Under the pieces are notes generated by a model, which was not told where the DNA came from, searched no databases, and saw only the letters and a program-made list of their open reading frames with translations. Made by a program: the position numbers and the translations under genes. This document shows positions 26,436-35,347 of a stretch of 64,000 bases of DNA, one piece after another. The DNA comes from Pseudovibrio exalbescens DSM 16456. Lineage in GTDB: Bacteria > Pseudomonadota > Alphaproteobacteria > Rhizobiales > Stappiaceae. The stretch spans positions 62,001 through 126,000 of the forward strand of contig NZ_AUGS01000001.1 of NCBI RefSeq assembly GCF_000422785.1, given 5' to 3'. Positions within the stretch are counted from its first letter, which is position 1; every line of letters begins with the position of its first letter.

Positions 26436-26918
26436 ATGGCGGTTGTTATCAGGCCGATTGATGAGCAGGACCACCCAATGGTGGTTGAACTGCTGGTTCG
26501 TCGCTGGACAAGTCCGGACATCCTTATTGAGGGCGAGATGATTGACGCCTCCCGGTTGCCGGGTTTCATCGCGCTTGAGGACGGGCGTCTCGTGGGGCTG
26601 GTTACCTTGATCAAGCGCCCGCACGAGTGGGAGATCCTGACGCTGGATTCACTACAGCGCTGGGGTGGCGTTGGAACCATGTTGCTGGATGCTGTTGTAG
26701 ATGGTGCGCTCGCCGAAAATATTCCGCGGCTGATGGTGCGCACCTCCAATGACAACATGGATGCTTTCCGCTTTTATCAGCGCCGCGGTTTTCGCCTGGA
26801 ACGGGTGGTGCAGGGCGCCATCGATGAAGAACGCAAACAAAAACCTGAGATCCCAGCCACGGGGCTGCATGGCATTCCGATCCATGACGAGGTCGTGTTC
26901 GGACGGTCTTTAGCTTAA
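26436..26918 (+). CDS. GNAT-family N-acetyltransferase
   Basis: 160 residues. The GNAT fold shows the core LPGFIALEDGRLVGLVTL and the acetyl-CoA binding loop LDSLQRWGGVGTMLLDAVV (Q/R-x-x-G-x-G/A form). VRTSNDNMDAFRFYQRRGFRLERV, typical of strands 6-7, follows. The acceptor is unknown. The ATG lies 3 bases after the bluB stop, with AAGGATAAGGG upstream, so the two genes are co-transcribed. Nothing in the neighbourhood points to a particular substrate. Confidence 0.88.
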   Translation: MAVVIRPIDEQDHPMVVELLVRRWTSPDILIEGEMIDASRLPGFIALEDGRLVGLVTLIKRPHEWEILTLDSLQRWGGVGTMLLDAVVDGALAENIPRLMVRTSNDNMDAFRFYQRRGFRLERVVQGAIDEERKQKPEIPATGLHGIPIHDEVVFGRSLA

Positions 26919-27011
26919 AATTAGAAGTTTCCCATTACGGTACATAGTCGTTCTAAAAATGTTTTAAATATCGCTTTACTCACTGAGGGTTGGGGCACCC
27001 TTGGAGGTTTT

Positions 27012-27809
27012 ATGACACCTAAGGTATTGGAGGAGCTGGTTAAAAACCATCGCACCATCAAGTTGGTGACAGCCCGGGAAATTTTGGGGTTGAGCAAAGC
27101 TGCATTTTTCAAGCTTGTCGATGAGGCCAGTGCACGGGGCACGGTTCGCCTGAGTGATGATCGGTTGATTTCGTTGGTACCTCAACCGGAGGAGAGCATC
27201 GGTGTGCGAATGCACAACCGATTTCGAGAAAAGGATGCAATCGGTCGGTTGGCGTCGGCGCAGATTGAGCCCTGTTCTCATCTTTTGATTGAGGCTGGAA
27301 GCACACCAACTTATTTCGTGAAGCACCTCAACCTTGGGGGGCACATCCGGATTTCGACCACCAGTCCATTGATTGCGCAAAGCATCGTCGTGCAGCACCG
27401 GGCGGCGGTGGTCGAGGTTATTTCGGGCCGATTGACGTCAGGAAATTCCAATCTCCATGGTACTGACGCCTTGCAGCGGATTGGCGAGATTGAGGCAGAC
27501 TGGGCAATCCTCAGCCCTGTTGGGCTCAATGCGGAACAAGGTTTGGCTTACTATTTCCGCGAGGATGCGCGGGTATGTGAGGCGATGAACCTGCATGCCA
27601 AAAAAACCATGGTGCTGGCTGACAGCTTCAAGCTCGGTGTGCCGAGCCGGTTTCCGTTCATACCCTCCGAACCTGTCGATCTGCTTGTCACGGACAGTGG
27701 GTCATCTACGGAGCTGGAGGCGGTGTGTGAGGCGCTTCAGCCGAAGGAGGTGTTGCTGGCAAACCCAGATACAGAGGATGTGAGCGAGCTAACGCTGCTT
27801 GATACATAG
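27012..27809 (+). CDS. DeoR-like regulator, first of a tandem pair
   Basis: 265 residues. The C-terminal two thirds match the DeoR sensor domain: DAIGRLASAQIEPCSHLLIEAGST, then SPVGLNAEQGLAYYF, and KKTMVLADSFKLGVPS. This domain binds a phosphorylated sugar in known members. The N-terminal 60 residues can fold as a winged helix (LVTAREILGLSKAAFFKLVDE) but lack the usual TIRRDL recognition motif, so DNA targets may be atypical. The ATG follows GGAGG. A second paralogue lies 78 bases downstream, with a palindrome between them. No sugar catabolic operon is adjacent, so the regulon is unknown. Confidence 0.85.
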   Translation: MTPKVLEELVKNHRTIKLVTAREILGLSKAAFFKLVDEASARGTVRLSDDRLISLVPQPEESIGVRMHNRFREKDAIGRLASAQIEPCSHLLIEAGSTPTYFVKHLNLGGHIRISTTSPLIAQSIVVQHRAAVVEVISGRLTSGNSNLHGTDALQRIGEIEADWAILSPVGLNAEQGLAYYFREDARVCEAMNLHAKKTMVLADSFKLGVPSRFPFIPSEPVDLLVTDSGSSTELEAVCEALQPKEVLLANPDTEDVSELTLLDT

Positions 27810-27823
27810 TTTATTAGGCGATC

Positions 27824-27835
27824 ATACTATAGTAT
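27824..27835. promoter_or_regulatory. 12-base palindrome between the DeoR-like genes
   Basis: ATACTATAGTAT, a perfect dyad in a short A+T-rich gap. It is a candidate operator for one of the flanking regulators, or part of a promoter for the second gene. Confidence 0.35.
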
Positions 27836-27887
27836 ATCTACGTGATTAATATACAGAATTGTCTGCTTGGGTGGGGTTTGACAGGGG

Positions 27888-28697
27888 ATGGTGAGCGAAT
27901 TGATGGTCGATGTGCTGGCCAATCTGGTCAAGCGATACAGGCGCATCGAGCTTAGAACGGTCAGCGAAATTTTGAATGTGGGCGCGCTCAGCATTGGCGA
28001 GATTGCGAATGCGCTTGCTGACAGGGAATTTTTCGACCTGTATGATGATACCCTGTTCTACCTCGCGCCGCGCGAAGAGGAACGCTACAGCGTGCGCTTG
28101 CGCAGCCAGTACAACGAAAAGCATGCGATTGGACGATTGGCATCAACGCTGTTTCGACCCGGTGATCACTTGTTGATTGAAGCCGGTAGCACCATGACCA
28201 TTTTCACCCAACACCTTACCGAAGTGCCGGGCTTGCGCGTCTCCACCAACAACTACGCTGTTGCGTCACACATCGTGACAGCTTGTCCAACCTGTCAGGT
28301 GCACATGATTGGAGGAGACCTGAAAGCTGACGGTGGGGGGTGTCTTGGAGCGCTGGCGGAGACCAATGCGCGCCATCTGCAGGGCGATTATGCCGTGATC
28401 TCACCGGTTGGCGTATCGGCCGAAGGGGACATCATGTATTTCAATGAGGAAGAGGCTTCGTTTGCGCGGACGTTGAGCGAAACCTGCAAGAAAACGGTTG
28501 TGCTGTGCGACTCCAGCAAGGTGGGCGTTCCAAGCCGTCACAGGGCGATCCAGCCACAGGACGTGGATTATTTCATAACCGACAGTTATCTCAAGCCGCT
28601 GTCGCAAGCACGGCTGATGCGCTCTGGGCTTCGTGCCTTGCGGATCGCGCAGGTTGAAGTGGAGCAAGCCAGCGAAATCGTGATGCTGGATGTTTAA
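27888..28697 (+). CDS. DeoR-like regulator, second of a tandem pair
   Basis: 269 residues. It shares with the preceding gene the sensor core HAIGRLASTLFRPGDHLLIEAGST, SPVGVSAEGDIMYFNEEEASFARTL and KKTVVLCDSSKVGVPS. The pair clearly descend from one gene but differ at most positions. The N-terminus (RRIELRTVSEILNVGALSIGEIA) is again a non-standard winged helix without TIRRDL. A heterodimer or heterotetramer with its neighbour is possible. The ATG has AGGGG a few bases upstream, and a bidirectional terminator follows the stop. Confidence 0.85.
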   Translation: MVSELMVDVLANLVKRYRRIELRTVSEILNVGALSIGEIANALADREFFDLYDDTLFYLAPREEERYSVRLRSQYNEKHAIGRLASTLFRPGDHLLIEAGSTMTIFTQHLTEVPGLRVSTNNYAVASHIVTACPTCQVHMIGGDLKADGGGCLGALAETNARHLQGDYAVISPVGVSAEGDIMYFNEEEASFARTLSETCKKTVVLCDSSKVGVPSRHRAIQPQDVDYFITDSYLKPLSQARLMRSGLRALRIAQVEVEQASEIVMLDV

Positions 28698-28718
28698 GGC
28701 TAGTCCTTGTCAACAAAA

Positions 28719-28742
28719 AAGCGCGGCCGTATAGCCGCGCTT
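28719..28742. terminator. Bidirectional terminator between the DeoR-like gene and ychF
   Basis: AAGCGCGGC and GCCGCGCTT arms around CGTATA, with an A run on one side and TTGTTGTTT on the other, between convergent genes. Confidence 0.85.
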
Positions 28743-28768
28743 GTTGTTTCGGAGTTGTAAGCGTCAGG

Positions 28769-29869
28769 TCACGTGTTGAACTTGAACAGCAAAACATCGC
28801 CATCCTGAACAATATATTCCTTGCCTTCGTCACGGGCTTTGCCCGCATCCTTGGCGGCGACTTCGCCTCCCAGACCTACGTAGTCATCATAGGCGATGGT
28901 TTGGGCTCGAATGAAGCCGCGTTCAAAGTCGGTATGGATGACGCCTGCTGCTTGTGGTGCCTTGGTGCCCTTGACGATGGTCCAGGCACGGGTTTCCTTT
29001 GGGCCGGCGGTGAAATAGGTAATCAGACCGAGAAGATCGTATCCAGCGCGGATCAAACGATCCAGACCGGGTTCTTCCAGTCCCATATCCGCCATGTACT
29101 CGCGCTGCTCTTCATCATCAAGCTGAGCAATTTCGGACTCGATTGCAGCCGAAATGACAACGCTGGCCGCGCCTTCGGCCTGCGCCTTTTCAACCACCTT
29201 CGCAGACAGCGCGTTGCCCGTTGCGGCAGAACCCTCGTCCACATTACACACATAAAGGACCGGCTTTGACGTCAAAAGGTCCAGCATGCGCAGCTGGCGC
29301 TTTTCTTCAGGATCCGTGATGTCCAGCGCGCGTACGGGCTTGCCTTCCTCCAGAATTGCAAGGGCCCGCTCCATGATTGGGAGCTGGATCTTGGCATCCT
29401 TGTCGCCAGACTGAGCCTTCTTCTTGAGCGGCGCGATGCGCTTTTCAAGGCTCTCCATGTCAGCAACCATCAATTCGGTCTCGACGGTTTCCGCATCCGC
29501 AATCGGATCAATGGTGCCTTCCACGTGGGTAATGTCGCTGTCTTCAAAACAGCGCAGGACATGGGCGATGGCATCCACTTCACGAATGTTGGCCAAAAAC
29601 TGGTTGCCCAATCCTTCTCCCTTGGAAGCACCCCGAACCAGTCCGGCAATGTCCACAAAGGTCAGGCGGGTCGGGATGATTTCCTTGGAACCAGCGATTT
29701 CTGCGATTTTGGTCTGGCGTGGGTCCGGTACGGCCACATCCCCGGTGTTGGGCTCAATGGTGCAGAACGGATAGTTGGCGGCCTGTGCAGCGGCCGTCTT
29801 GGTGAGCGCGTTAAACAGCGTGGACTTGCCCACATTGGGAAGACCGACAATACCGCACTGAAAGCCCAT
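28769..29869 (-). CDS. ychF: Redox-regulated ATPase YchF (OLA1 family)
   Basis: 366 residues, standard for YchF. The P loop is GLPNVGKS (residues 9-16), and switch and G-motifs LTFVDIAGLVRGASKGEG and VCNVDEGSA follow. The NxxE variant of the specificity motif explains why the family prefers ATP to GTP. A TGS domain ends the protein (RAWTIVKGTKAPQAAGVIHTDFE). It binds ribosomes and takes part in stress and redox responses. The start overlaps the pth stop as TAATG, so translation is coupled with pth; this pairing is widespread in proteobacteria. Confidence 0.97.
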   Translation of the reverse strand: MGFQCGIVGLPNVGKSTLFNALTKTAAAQAANYPFCTIEPNTGDVAVPDPRQTKIAEIAGSKEIIPTRLTFVDIAGLVRGASKGEGLGNQFLANIREVDAIAHVLRCFEDSDITHVEGTIDPIADAETVETELMVADMESLEKRIAPLKKKAQSGDKDAKIQLPIMERALAILEEGKPVRALDITDPEEKRQLRMLDLLTSKPVLYVCNVDEGSAATGNALSAKVVEKAQAEGAASVVISAAIESEIAQLDDEEQREYMADMGLEEPGLDRLIRAGYDLLGLITYFTAGPKETRAWTIVKGTKAPQAAGVIHTDFERGFIRAQTIAYDDYVGLGGEVAAKDAGKARDEGKEYIVQDGDVLLFKFNT

Positions 29870-30624
29870 TAGTCTTGTCCTTTCGATCCGAACAGCCGCT
29901 CAAGCCCTGCGGCGAGCGGCCCTTTTTTGGAAGCAGGCTGCTTTGCCTCGCTCCCTGCATGGGGTGCCGAAGGGGAGACCTCGGCGTCCTTGGTCTTGCG
30001 CGCTGCCGCAGCTTCGCGCGAGGATTGTTTCTTGTAAGGTTTACCCGGAGCCTCGCCCCGCGTTGCAAGTGTCACCTTGTTGGCGAACTGATTGTCCTGC
30101 CCTTTGGCGAGCATGGCCGCATTGTCTGCAATGGCTTCCAGAAGCGGGTCCAGCCAGTCATGATCGGCCTTGGAAAAGTTCCCCAGAACCCACGGCACCA
30201 CACGATCCTTGTGGCCGGGATGCCCTATGCCCAAGCGTACGCGTCGATATGCATCCGACAGATGGGCGGAGATTGACCGCAAGCCATTGTGGCCGCCATG
30301 GCCTCCACCGGCTTTCATGCGAAACTTGCCGGGGGGCAAATCCAACTCGTCATAGAGCACGACAATGTCTTCGACGGGGATCTTGTAGAAGCGAGCGGCT
30401 TCACCAACGGCGCGACCGGACTCGTTCATAAAGGTCATGGGCTTCATGAGAAGGATCTTTTCCCCCTCAAGGGTGCCTTCGGCAACTTGCGCCTGAAAAC
30501 GGGATTTCCAAGGCGAAAAGGTGCCATGGCGGCGATGAATTTCATCTGCCGCCATGAACCCGATATTGTGCCGGTTTTTCTCGTAGTTTGGACCCGGATT
30601 TCCCAGGCCGACAAGCAGCTTCAT
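29869..30624 (-). CDS. pth: Peptidyl-tRNA hydrolase with C-terminal extension
   Basis: 251 residues, against about 190 in most species. The catalytic core has [18 protein letters not shown] (N10, H19), FMNESG and [12 protein letters not shown], all intact, and frees tRNA from peptidyl-tRNA that drops off the ribosome. From about residue 190 a lysine, serine and alanine-rich tail ([21 protein letters not shown]) appears disordered and may bind RNA. Such tails occur in other Hyphomicrobiales. It lies between rplY, 30 bases upstream, and ychF, with which it shares a stop/start overlap. Confidence 0.95.
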   Translation of the reverse strand: MKLLVGLGNPGPNYEKNRHNIGFMAADEIHRRHGTFSPWKSRFQAQVAEGTLEGEKILLMKPMTFMNESGRAVGEAARFYKIPVEDIVVLYDELDLPPGKFRMKAGGGHGGHNGLRSISAHLSDAYRRVRLGIGHPGHKDRVVPWVLGNFSKADHDWLDPLLEAIADNAAMLAKGQDNQFANKVTLATRGEAPGKPYKKQSSREAAAARKTKDAEVSPSAPHAGSEAKQPASKKGPLAAGLERLFGSKGQD

Positions 30625-30654
30625 CTGGTGATCTCCAGCCCTTACGATAAAACC

Positions 30655-31281
30655 TTAGGCTTCGCCTTCTTCAGCTTCACCTTCGCCTTCACCGTCTTCA
30701 TCAGACTCATTGAGGCCAGCTGGGGCTGCAATGGTGGAGATGGTGAAGTCACGATCTGTAATGGTAGGCTGGCAACCTTCCGGCAGCTTTACAGCGGAGA
30801 TGTGCTGTGTGGAGCCGAGGTCTTCATTGGCCAGATCGACTTCGATTGCCTCAGGAATACTGGTTGCTGGAACCGTCATTTCAACCGTGTGGCGAACGAT
30901 GTTCAGAACGCCGCCGCGCTTGATGCCCGGGCATTCTTCTTCGTTCAGGAAGCGTACCGGAATATCAACAGTCAGGGTGTCGCCTGCGGTAACGCGCATG
31001 AAGTCAATGTGCCATACGAAGTCACGGACCGGCTCAAGCTGGAAGTCCTTCGCGATCACGGTGATCTTCTTGCCGTCAAGATCAAGGGTGCCGATCTGGG
31101 ACAGGAAGCCGCCGCGGAAGACAGCGAGCTCGGTTTCCTTGTAAGGCAGGTTGATGCTGATTGCAGGCTTCTTGTCGCCGTAAATGACTGCTGGTACGAG
31201 ACCTTCACGACGAGCTGCACGAGCGGCCCCCTTGCCGACCCGTTCACGCACCGTTGCTTTCAGCTCATAGCTGTTCGCCAT
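30655..31281 (-). CDS. rplY: Ribosomal protein bL25, long Ctc-type form
   Basis: 208 residues from the ATG at 31281, chosen for its GGAGT ribosome site; an upstream ATG at 31359 adds 26 residues of unlikely sequence. The N-terminal 95 residues are the L25 fold (ELKATVRERVGKGAARAAR and VIYGDKKP) that binds 5S rRNA. The C-terminal TL5-type domain follows (GDTLTVDIPVRFLNEEECPG), and the end is very acidic (about 20 residues, mostly D, E and G). This two-domain form is typical of the general-stress Ctc group. It lies between prs and pth, as in many alphaproteobacteria. Confidence 0.96.
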   Translation of the reverse strand: MANSYELKATVRERVGKGAARAARREGLVPAVIYGDKKPAISINLPYKETELAVFRGGFLSQIGTLDLDGKKITVIAKDFQLEPVRDFVWHIDFMRVTAGDTLTVDIPVRFLNEEECPGIKRGGVLNIVRHTVEMTVPATSIPEAIEVDLANEDLGSTQHISAVKLPEGCQPTITDRDFTISTIAAPAGLNESDEDGEGEGEAEEGEA

Positions 31282-31515
31282 GGTGGTTACTCCTAAGTTT
31301 AGATATAAAAGAAGGCCGTTGAAGGGGCATTGCGCCTCTTCCTGCACGGCCAGGCTCACGTGTCTCCTCCAAGGGTGAACGACACGCGAGGCTCGTATAG
31401 CGGATCACTGCTGAAAGAGCAAGTAGCACAAGCCCCATGGCACCATGGAATTGCGCAGTCTGTGTACGTCGTTGAGAGGCGCTGCTTGAACCGGCCCAAG
31501 ACGGGATGGGCCAAC

Positions 31516-31546
31516 GAAAAAGCCGAGAGCGCAGGCTCCCGGCTTT
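31516..31546 (-). terminator. Rho-independent terminator after prs
   Basis: On the minus strand AAAGCCGGGAGC pairs with GCTCTCGGCTTT (one G-T pair) and runs into TTTTT. It lies 24 bases after the prs stop, so prs and rplY are probably separate transcripts. Confidence 0.88.
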
Positions 31547-31569
31547 GAACGGTTTTTATGGCGCTCTTG

Positions 31570-32502
31570 TCAGATGAAGAGGCTGGAAACCGACTTTTCC
31601 TGAGCCGTGCGATTGATGGCTTCGCCAATCAGCGGGGCAATGGAAATGGTTCGGATGTTTGGTGCTGCGTTGACAGCTGCCGTCGGTTCGATGGAGTTGG
31701 TAATGACCAATTCCTTCAACTTGGAGGCAGATACGCGAGCCACAGCGCCACCAGACAGGACACCGTGCGTGATGTAGGCGGTGACCGACTTTGCTCCTTG
31801 TGCCAGCATGGCGTCTGCTGCGTTACAAAGCGTACCGCCGGAATCGACAATATCGTCCACCAGTATGCAGTCGTAGCCCTTCACATCACCAATGATGTTC
31901 ATCACTTCGGATTCGCCAGGCTTATCGCGGCGCTTGTCGACGATTGAGAGTGGCGCTTCAATGCGCTTTGCCAGAGCGCGGGCCCGTACAACGCCGCCCA
32001 CATCCGGCGAGACAACCATGACGTTGTCCGTGGCGTAGCGCTCTTTGATGTCCCGTGTCATGACCGGTGCTGCGTACAGGTTATCGGTCGGGATATCGAA
32101 GAAGCCCTGAATTTGACCTGCGTGGAGGTCCATTGTCAGAACACGGTCGGCACCAGCGTTGGTGACGAGGTTAGCAACCAGCTTGGCTGAGATCGGTGTG
32201 CGTGGTCCGGCCTTGCGGTCCTGACGGGCGTAGCCGAAATACGGAATGACTGCCGTGATGCGGCGTGCCGATGAACGGCGCAATGCATCAATCAGAATCA
32301 GCAATTCCATAAGGTGATCGTTGGCCGGATAGCTGGTGGATTGCAGGACAAAAACATCCTCGCCGCGCACATTCTCCTGAATCTCGACATAGATTTCCTG
32401 GTCGGCAAAGCGGCGTACCTGCGCTTTTGCCAGGGGAACATCCAGATATTTCGAGATTTCTTCAGCCAGCGCGCGATTCGAGTTCCCCGCGACGATTTTC
32501 AT
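31570..32502 (-). CDS. prs: Ribose-phosphate pyrophosphokinase (PRPP synthetase)
   Basis: 310 residues from the ATG at 32502, which has AAGGA about 11 bases upstream; a TTG nine bases earlier is too close to that site. The enzyme makes PRPP from ribose 5-phosphate and ATP for nucleotide, histidine and tryptophan synthesis and for salvage by apt. Motifs: [56 protein letters not shown] and the PRPP loop [14 protein letters not shown]. The length is that of class I enzymes. Assignment is secure. Confidence 0.98.
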   Translation of the reverse strand: MKIVAGNSNRALAEEISKYLDVPLAKAQVRRFADQEIYVEIQENVRGEDVFVLQSTSYPANDHLMELLILIDALRRSSARRITAVIPYFGYARQDRKAGPRTPISAKLVANLVTNAGADRVLTMDLHAGQIQGFFDIPTDNLYAAPVMTRDIKERYATDNVMVVSPDVGGVVRARALAKRIEAPLSIVDKRRDKPGESEVMNIIGDVKGYDCILVDDIVDSGGTLCNAADAMLAQGAKSVTAYITHGVLSGGAVARVSASKLKELVITNSIEPTAAVNAAPNIRTISIAPLIGEAINRTAQEKSVSSLFI

Positions 32503-32734
32503 GACCCGCAAGTCCTTCCTGGGCTGTGGTTTGGAACAATCGGCTTTGTGCCATTGTTCAACGATAGTTCAAACTTTCGGCAGAACATGCCGTGAATGAA
32601 CGGCAACAGACGTCGCCGCCGTTGGGGCGCCTTTTAACAACCGGTTTGCGAGCCGACAATAGTCATAAGGACAGAACTGCTGTGATTTTTTAGCCAATCA
32701 GCATTATTACCAGCGTAAATCGTTTTAGTGCCGG

Positions 32735-33247
32735 CTAACCACTATTAACCCATGCGCTGATGGCCGCAACCGCCCTTGCGCCAACCCGCTTGAGTGAGTC
32801 GTTGCCGACAGAAGCCCATGGATCGCCGGATCCACCCTCAGATTGCTCCTGTCCCTGAATGCGGTGCAGACGGTTTCCGTTGTTGTCCATGATGTCGAAG
32901 ACATAGAAAACCGTGGTCGTATACTTGTCACCCACTGCGGACAGGTAGCCCTGTACCCGATAGGTGGAGGGGGCACCGACGCGCCGGACAAGATTGATGT
33001 TTTGTGACCGCGCGCTCTGGGCAATGGCACGGGCCAGATCATCCCCTGCGTTGCCGGGAATGCCCGTGAACTGTTCAAAGGCAAAGGTTGCCTTGTCAGG
33101 GGCCACGGTTGGTGCAACCGAGTCCTGATTGATCATGGAATTCATCGTATTCAAGGTGCCGGGCGGAACCGGGTCGCCCCCACATGCAGCAAGCAGCAGC
33201 ACCGAGCTTACGGCCAAACACCGTGACAATTCCTGAAACCTGATCAT
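32735..33247 (-). CDS. Lipoprotein of unknown function
   Basis: 170 residues from the ATG at 33247, with AAGGA 5 bases upstream. The N-terminus is a lipoprotein signal with the lipobox LLAAC at about residue 22, followed by GGDP; the mature protein would be lipid-anchored, and D at position +3 leaves the outer or inner membrane open. The rest is a compact domain containing YRVQGYLSAVGDKYTTTVFYVFDIMD and a C-terminal helix ending AAISAWVNSG. Similar alphaproteobacterial lipoproteins have no assigned role. It is flanked by prs and the M24 gene with gaps, and is probably transcribed alone. Confidence 0.8.
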   Translation of the reverse strand: MIRFQELSRCLAVSSVLLLAACGGDPVPPGTLNTMNSMINQDSVAPTVAPDKATFAFEQFTGIPGNAGDDLARAIAQSARSQNINLVRRVGAPSTYRVQGYLSAVGDKYTTTVFYVFDIMDNNGNRLHRIQGQEQSEGGSGDPWASVGNDSLKRVGARAVAAISAWVNSG

Positions 33248-33330
33248 TTTCTTCCTTAACCGATGGCTGAGTAACCGGCGTGCATTGTGCCCCACACGCA
33301 GAATCCTCTTGGGTCCTAGCTCAACAATCT

Positions 33331-34491
33331 TTAACGCCCCTTAACGGGCAGGTCGAGAGAGAGCTTTGATAATGTTTCGGGCCCTTCTTTATGGGTAATG
33401 TAGGTTTGCCCCAGTGACATGGCGGTCTCACTGTCCGAATCCATGATGATCATATGCATGAACAGGACCATGTTTTCCTCGATCACCCGGTCGTTGCCAC
33501 GGTAAGCCATGTAGGGTGCATCCATCCAGCTGGGGGTGAAGCGGGCGCCAAGTGAATAGCCGCAGGCATTGAGCCTGTGAGACATCAAGCCGCGCTCGTC
33601 CAGCACATCCGCATGAGCGGTAAACAGGTCCCCAAAGGTGTTGCCCACCTGCATTACGGTCTCGACGGAATGGAGCGCCGCCCGCGCCGCCTGATGCAGT
33701 TCTTTGTGTCGTGGTTTGGGTTCGCCAATGACCACGGTTCGCATCAAGGCCGCATGGTAACGCCGATAGACACCGGCCCATTCCAGTGTCAGTTGATCGT
33801 TTTCTGACAGAGTACGTCGTCCGCCCTTGTAGCGACACAGCAAGGCATCTCTGCCGGATCCGATAATGAACTCGTTGCCCGGATAGTCGCCGCCGCCTTC
33901 AAAAATGGCTCCTTGTAACCGAGAGAGAATGAGCCCTTCATCCGCGCCGGGGCCAGTCACTTCCATGGCTGCCTCAAAGGCTTTGTCGGCAAGGTGGGCG
34001 GCTTCACGGACATATTCCAATTCGGCGGGGGATTTTATGAGCCGCAGACTTGGGATGATGTCCGATGCGTCTTTCGTGTCGGCGAAGGCGCGCAGGGTTT
34101 CGTCCAGCTCCCGACCATTGGCCGCAGTCAGGCCATGGGTGTCGTACTCAATGCCAATACGGGCGCCGAGAAGATCCAGATCGAAAAGGATTTCCTTGAC
34201 CTGGCCGACGGGCGACTTGCCAGCCACATCGGTCCAGAGCCGGATATCGCGGATGTTGGAAGTGTGTCGTGCCTGCCGAAGGTCAGCAGAGCGGGTAAGC
34301 AGAATGGGGTCTTCGCCGGGACGTACAATAAGGCACTGGAAGAAGCAAAAACCGAACGTGTCAAAACCGGTGAGCCAGTACATGCTCTCCTGCGCGAACA
34401 CCAACAAGCAATCCAGTTTTCTTTCAGCCATCTTGGCTTCCAGCGCCTGTTTTCGGTTCTCGAATTCTTCAGAAGAAAAGTGAAGAGCCAT
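33331..34491 (-). CDS. M24-family creatinase/prolidase-like protein lacking usual metal ligands
   Basis: 386 residues with an N-terminal creatinase domain (AERKLDCLLVFAQESMYWLTG) and a C-terminal pita-bread domain. In metallopeptidases of this family the DxG...GYxxDxTRT stretch and a later GHG and two glutamates bind two metal ions. Here that stretch reads LEWAGVYRRYHAALMRTVV, so E237 stands for the first aspartate and alanine for the second, and the GHG position reads GYSLG. It is therefore unlikely to be an aminopeptidase. Creatinase and ectoine hydrolase (DoeA/EutD) are metal-free members that could resemble it. No ectoine or creatine genes are adjacent. Confidence 0.8.
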   Translation of the reverse strand: MALHFSSEEFENRKQALEAKMAERKLDCLLVFAQESMYWLTGFDTFGFCFFQCLIVRPGEDPILLTRSADLRQARHTSNIRDIRLWTDVAGKSPVGQVKEILFDLDLLGARIGIEYDTHGLTAANGRELDETLRAFADTKDASDIIPSLRLIKSPAELEYVREAAHLADKAFEAAMEVTGPGADEGLILSRLQGAIFEGGGDYPGNEFIIGSGRDALLCRYKGGRRTLSENDQLTLEWAGVYRRYHAALMRTVVIGEPKPRHKELHQAARAALHSVETVMQVGNTFGDLFTAHADVLDERGLMSHRLNACGYSLGARFTPSWMDAPYMAYRGNDRVIEENMVLFMHMIIMDSDSETAMSLGQTYITHKEGPETLSKLSLDLPVKGR

Positions 34492-34515
34492 CTGTGGTTT
34501 CCCCCTGGGTGTGGT

Positions 34516-35280
34516 CTAGATCAGCGCAATTGCCGATATCTGCCGGCCATAATCTGGTTCTTTATGGTGAGTGGCGCGGCGATACGAGAAAAACATCTCG
34601 GGTTCGGCATAGGTGCATCGATTGACAAAGGACACGCTGGCCACCTCTTCAGCGGCCAGTTGGTCCAAGATGAAAGCTGGAAGGTCGAACTGAGCATGGG
34701 CTTCACGCACGGACGGCGTGAAATAGCGTTCAAAGTCCGCGCTCATGGCGAGGAACTGGTCTTTGAACTCGGGGCCCACTTCATAGGCAGGTTGGTTGAT
34801 CGTCGGACCCAGCACTGCGGTTATGGATTCGCGGCGGGCACCCAAGCCTTCCATGGCGGAAATCGTGTTTTTCAGAACGCCTGCATAGGCACCGCGCCAC
34901 CCGGCGTGAGCCGCGCCGATAACGCCAGCTTTGGAGTCCGCAAACAGGATCGGGCCGCAATCCGCGGTCAGGATACCAATGGCGATACCCGGCCGGTTGG
35001 TGACGAGGGCGTCGGCCTCTTGTCTTTCGTCGTCGGGCACGGGGCCGGTAACAACCATCACATCCGGGGAATGGACCTGATAGGATGTGACAAGATGATC
35101 TGGGGCAACGCCCATGGCTTGTGCCACGCGTTGACGGTTGATCAGCACGTTCTTGCGATCATCCTTCGACCCCAAGCCTACATTCAGGCTCTTGTAAAGG
35201 CCGGATGATACCCCGTTTTCGCGGGTGAAAAAGCCATGCCGCAGTCCTGGCATGGTTGCCAATTCCGGCGCCTGGATCAT
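34516..35280 (-). CDS. pgeF: Polyphenol-oxidase/laccase-domain protein (PgeF / YfiH)
   Basis: 254 residues. The metal or active-site residues of the family are seen in SYQVHS, LTADCGPILF and AAHAGWRGAY. The group was first called a multicopper polyphenol oxidase; later work found a zinc-dependent purine nucleoside phosphorylase/deaminase activity, and PgeF of E. coli removes wrongly built peptidoglycan precursors. Which activity dominates here is not decided by sequence. It follows midA by 67 bases on the same strand, and the lgt-midA-pgeF order is conserved in Hyphomicrobiales. Confidence 0.92.
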   Translation of the reverse strand: MIQAPELATMPGLRHGFFTRENGVSSGLYKSLNVGLGSKDDRKNVLINRQRVAQAMGVAPDHLVTSYQVHSPDVMVVTGPVPDDERQEADALVTNRPGIAIGILTADCGPILFADSKAGVIGAAHAGWRGAYAGVLKNTISAMEGLGARRESITAVLGPTINQPAYEVGPEFKDQFLAMSADFERYFTPSVREAHAQFDLPAFILDQLAAEEVASVSFVNRCTYAEPEMFFSYRRATHHKEPDYGRQISAIALI

Positions 35281-35347
35281 CTAGCCTCCTCCATTTTGCG
35301 GGAAGGTTGACTGACTTCATCGCCGTTTGTCAATTCGCAGCGCTGGA

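Noticed and set aside
33994-35208. Plus-strand frame of 404 codons
   Set aside because: It lies opposite the M24 and pgeF genes, which have clear family motifs.
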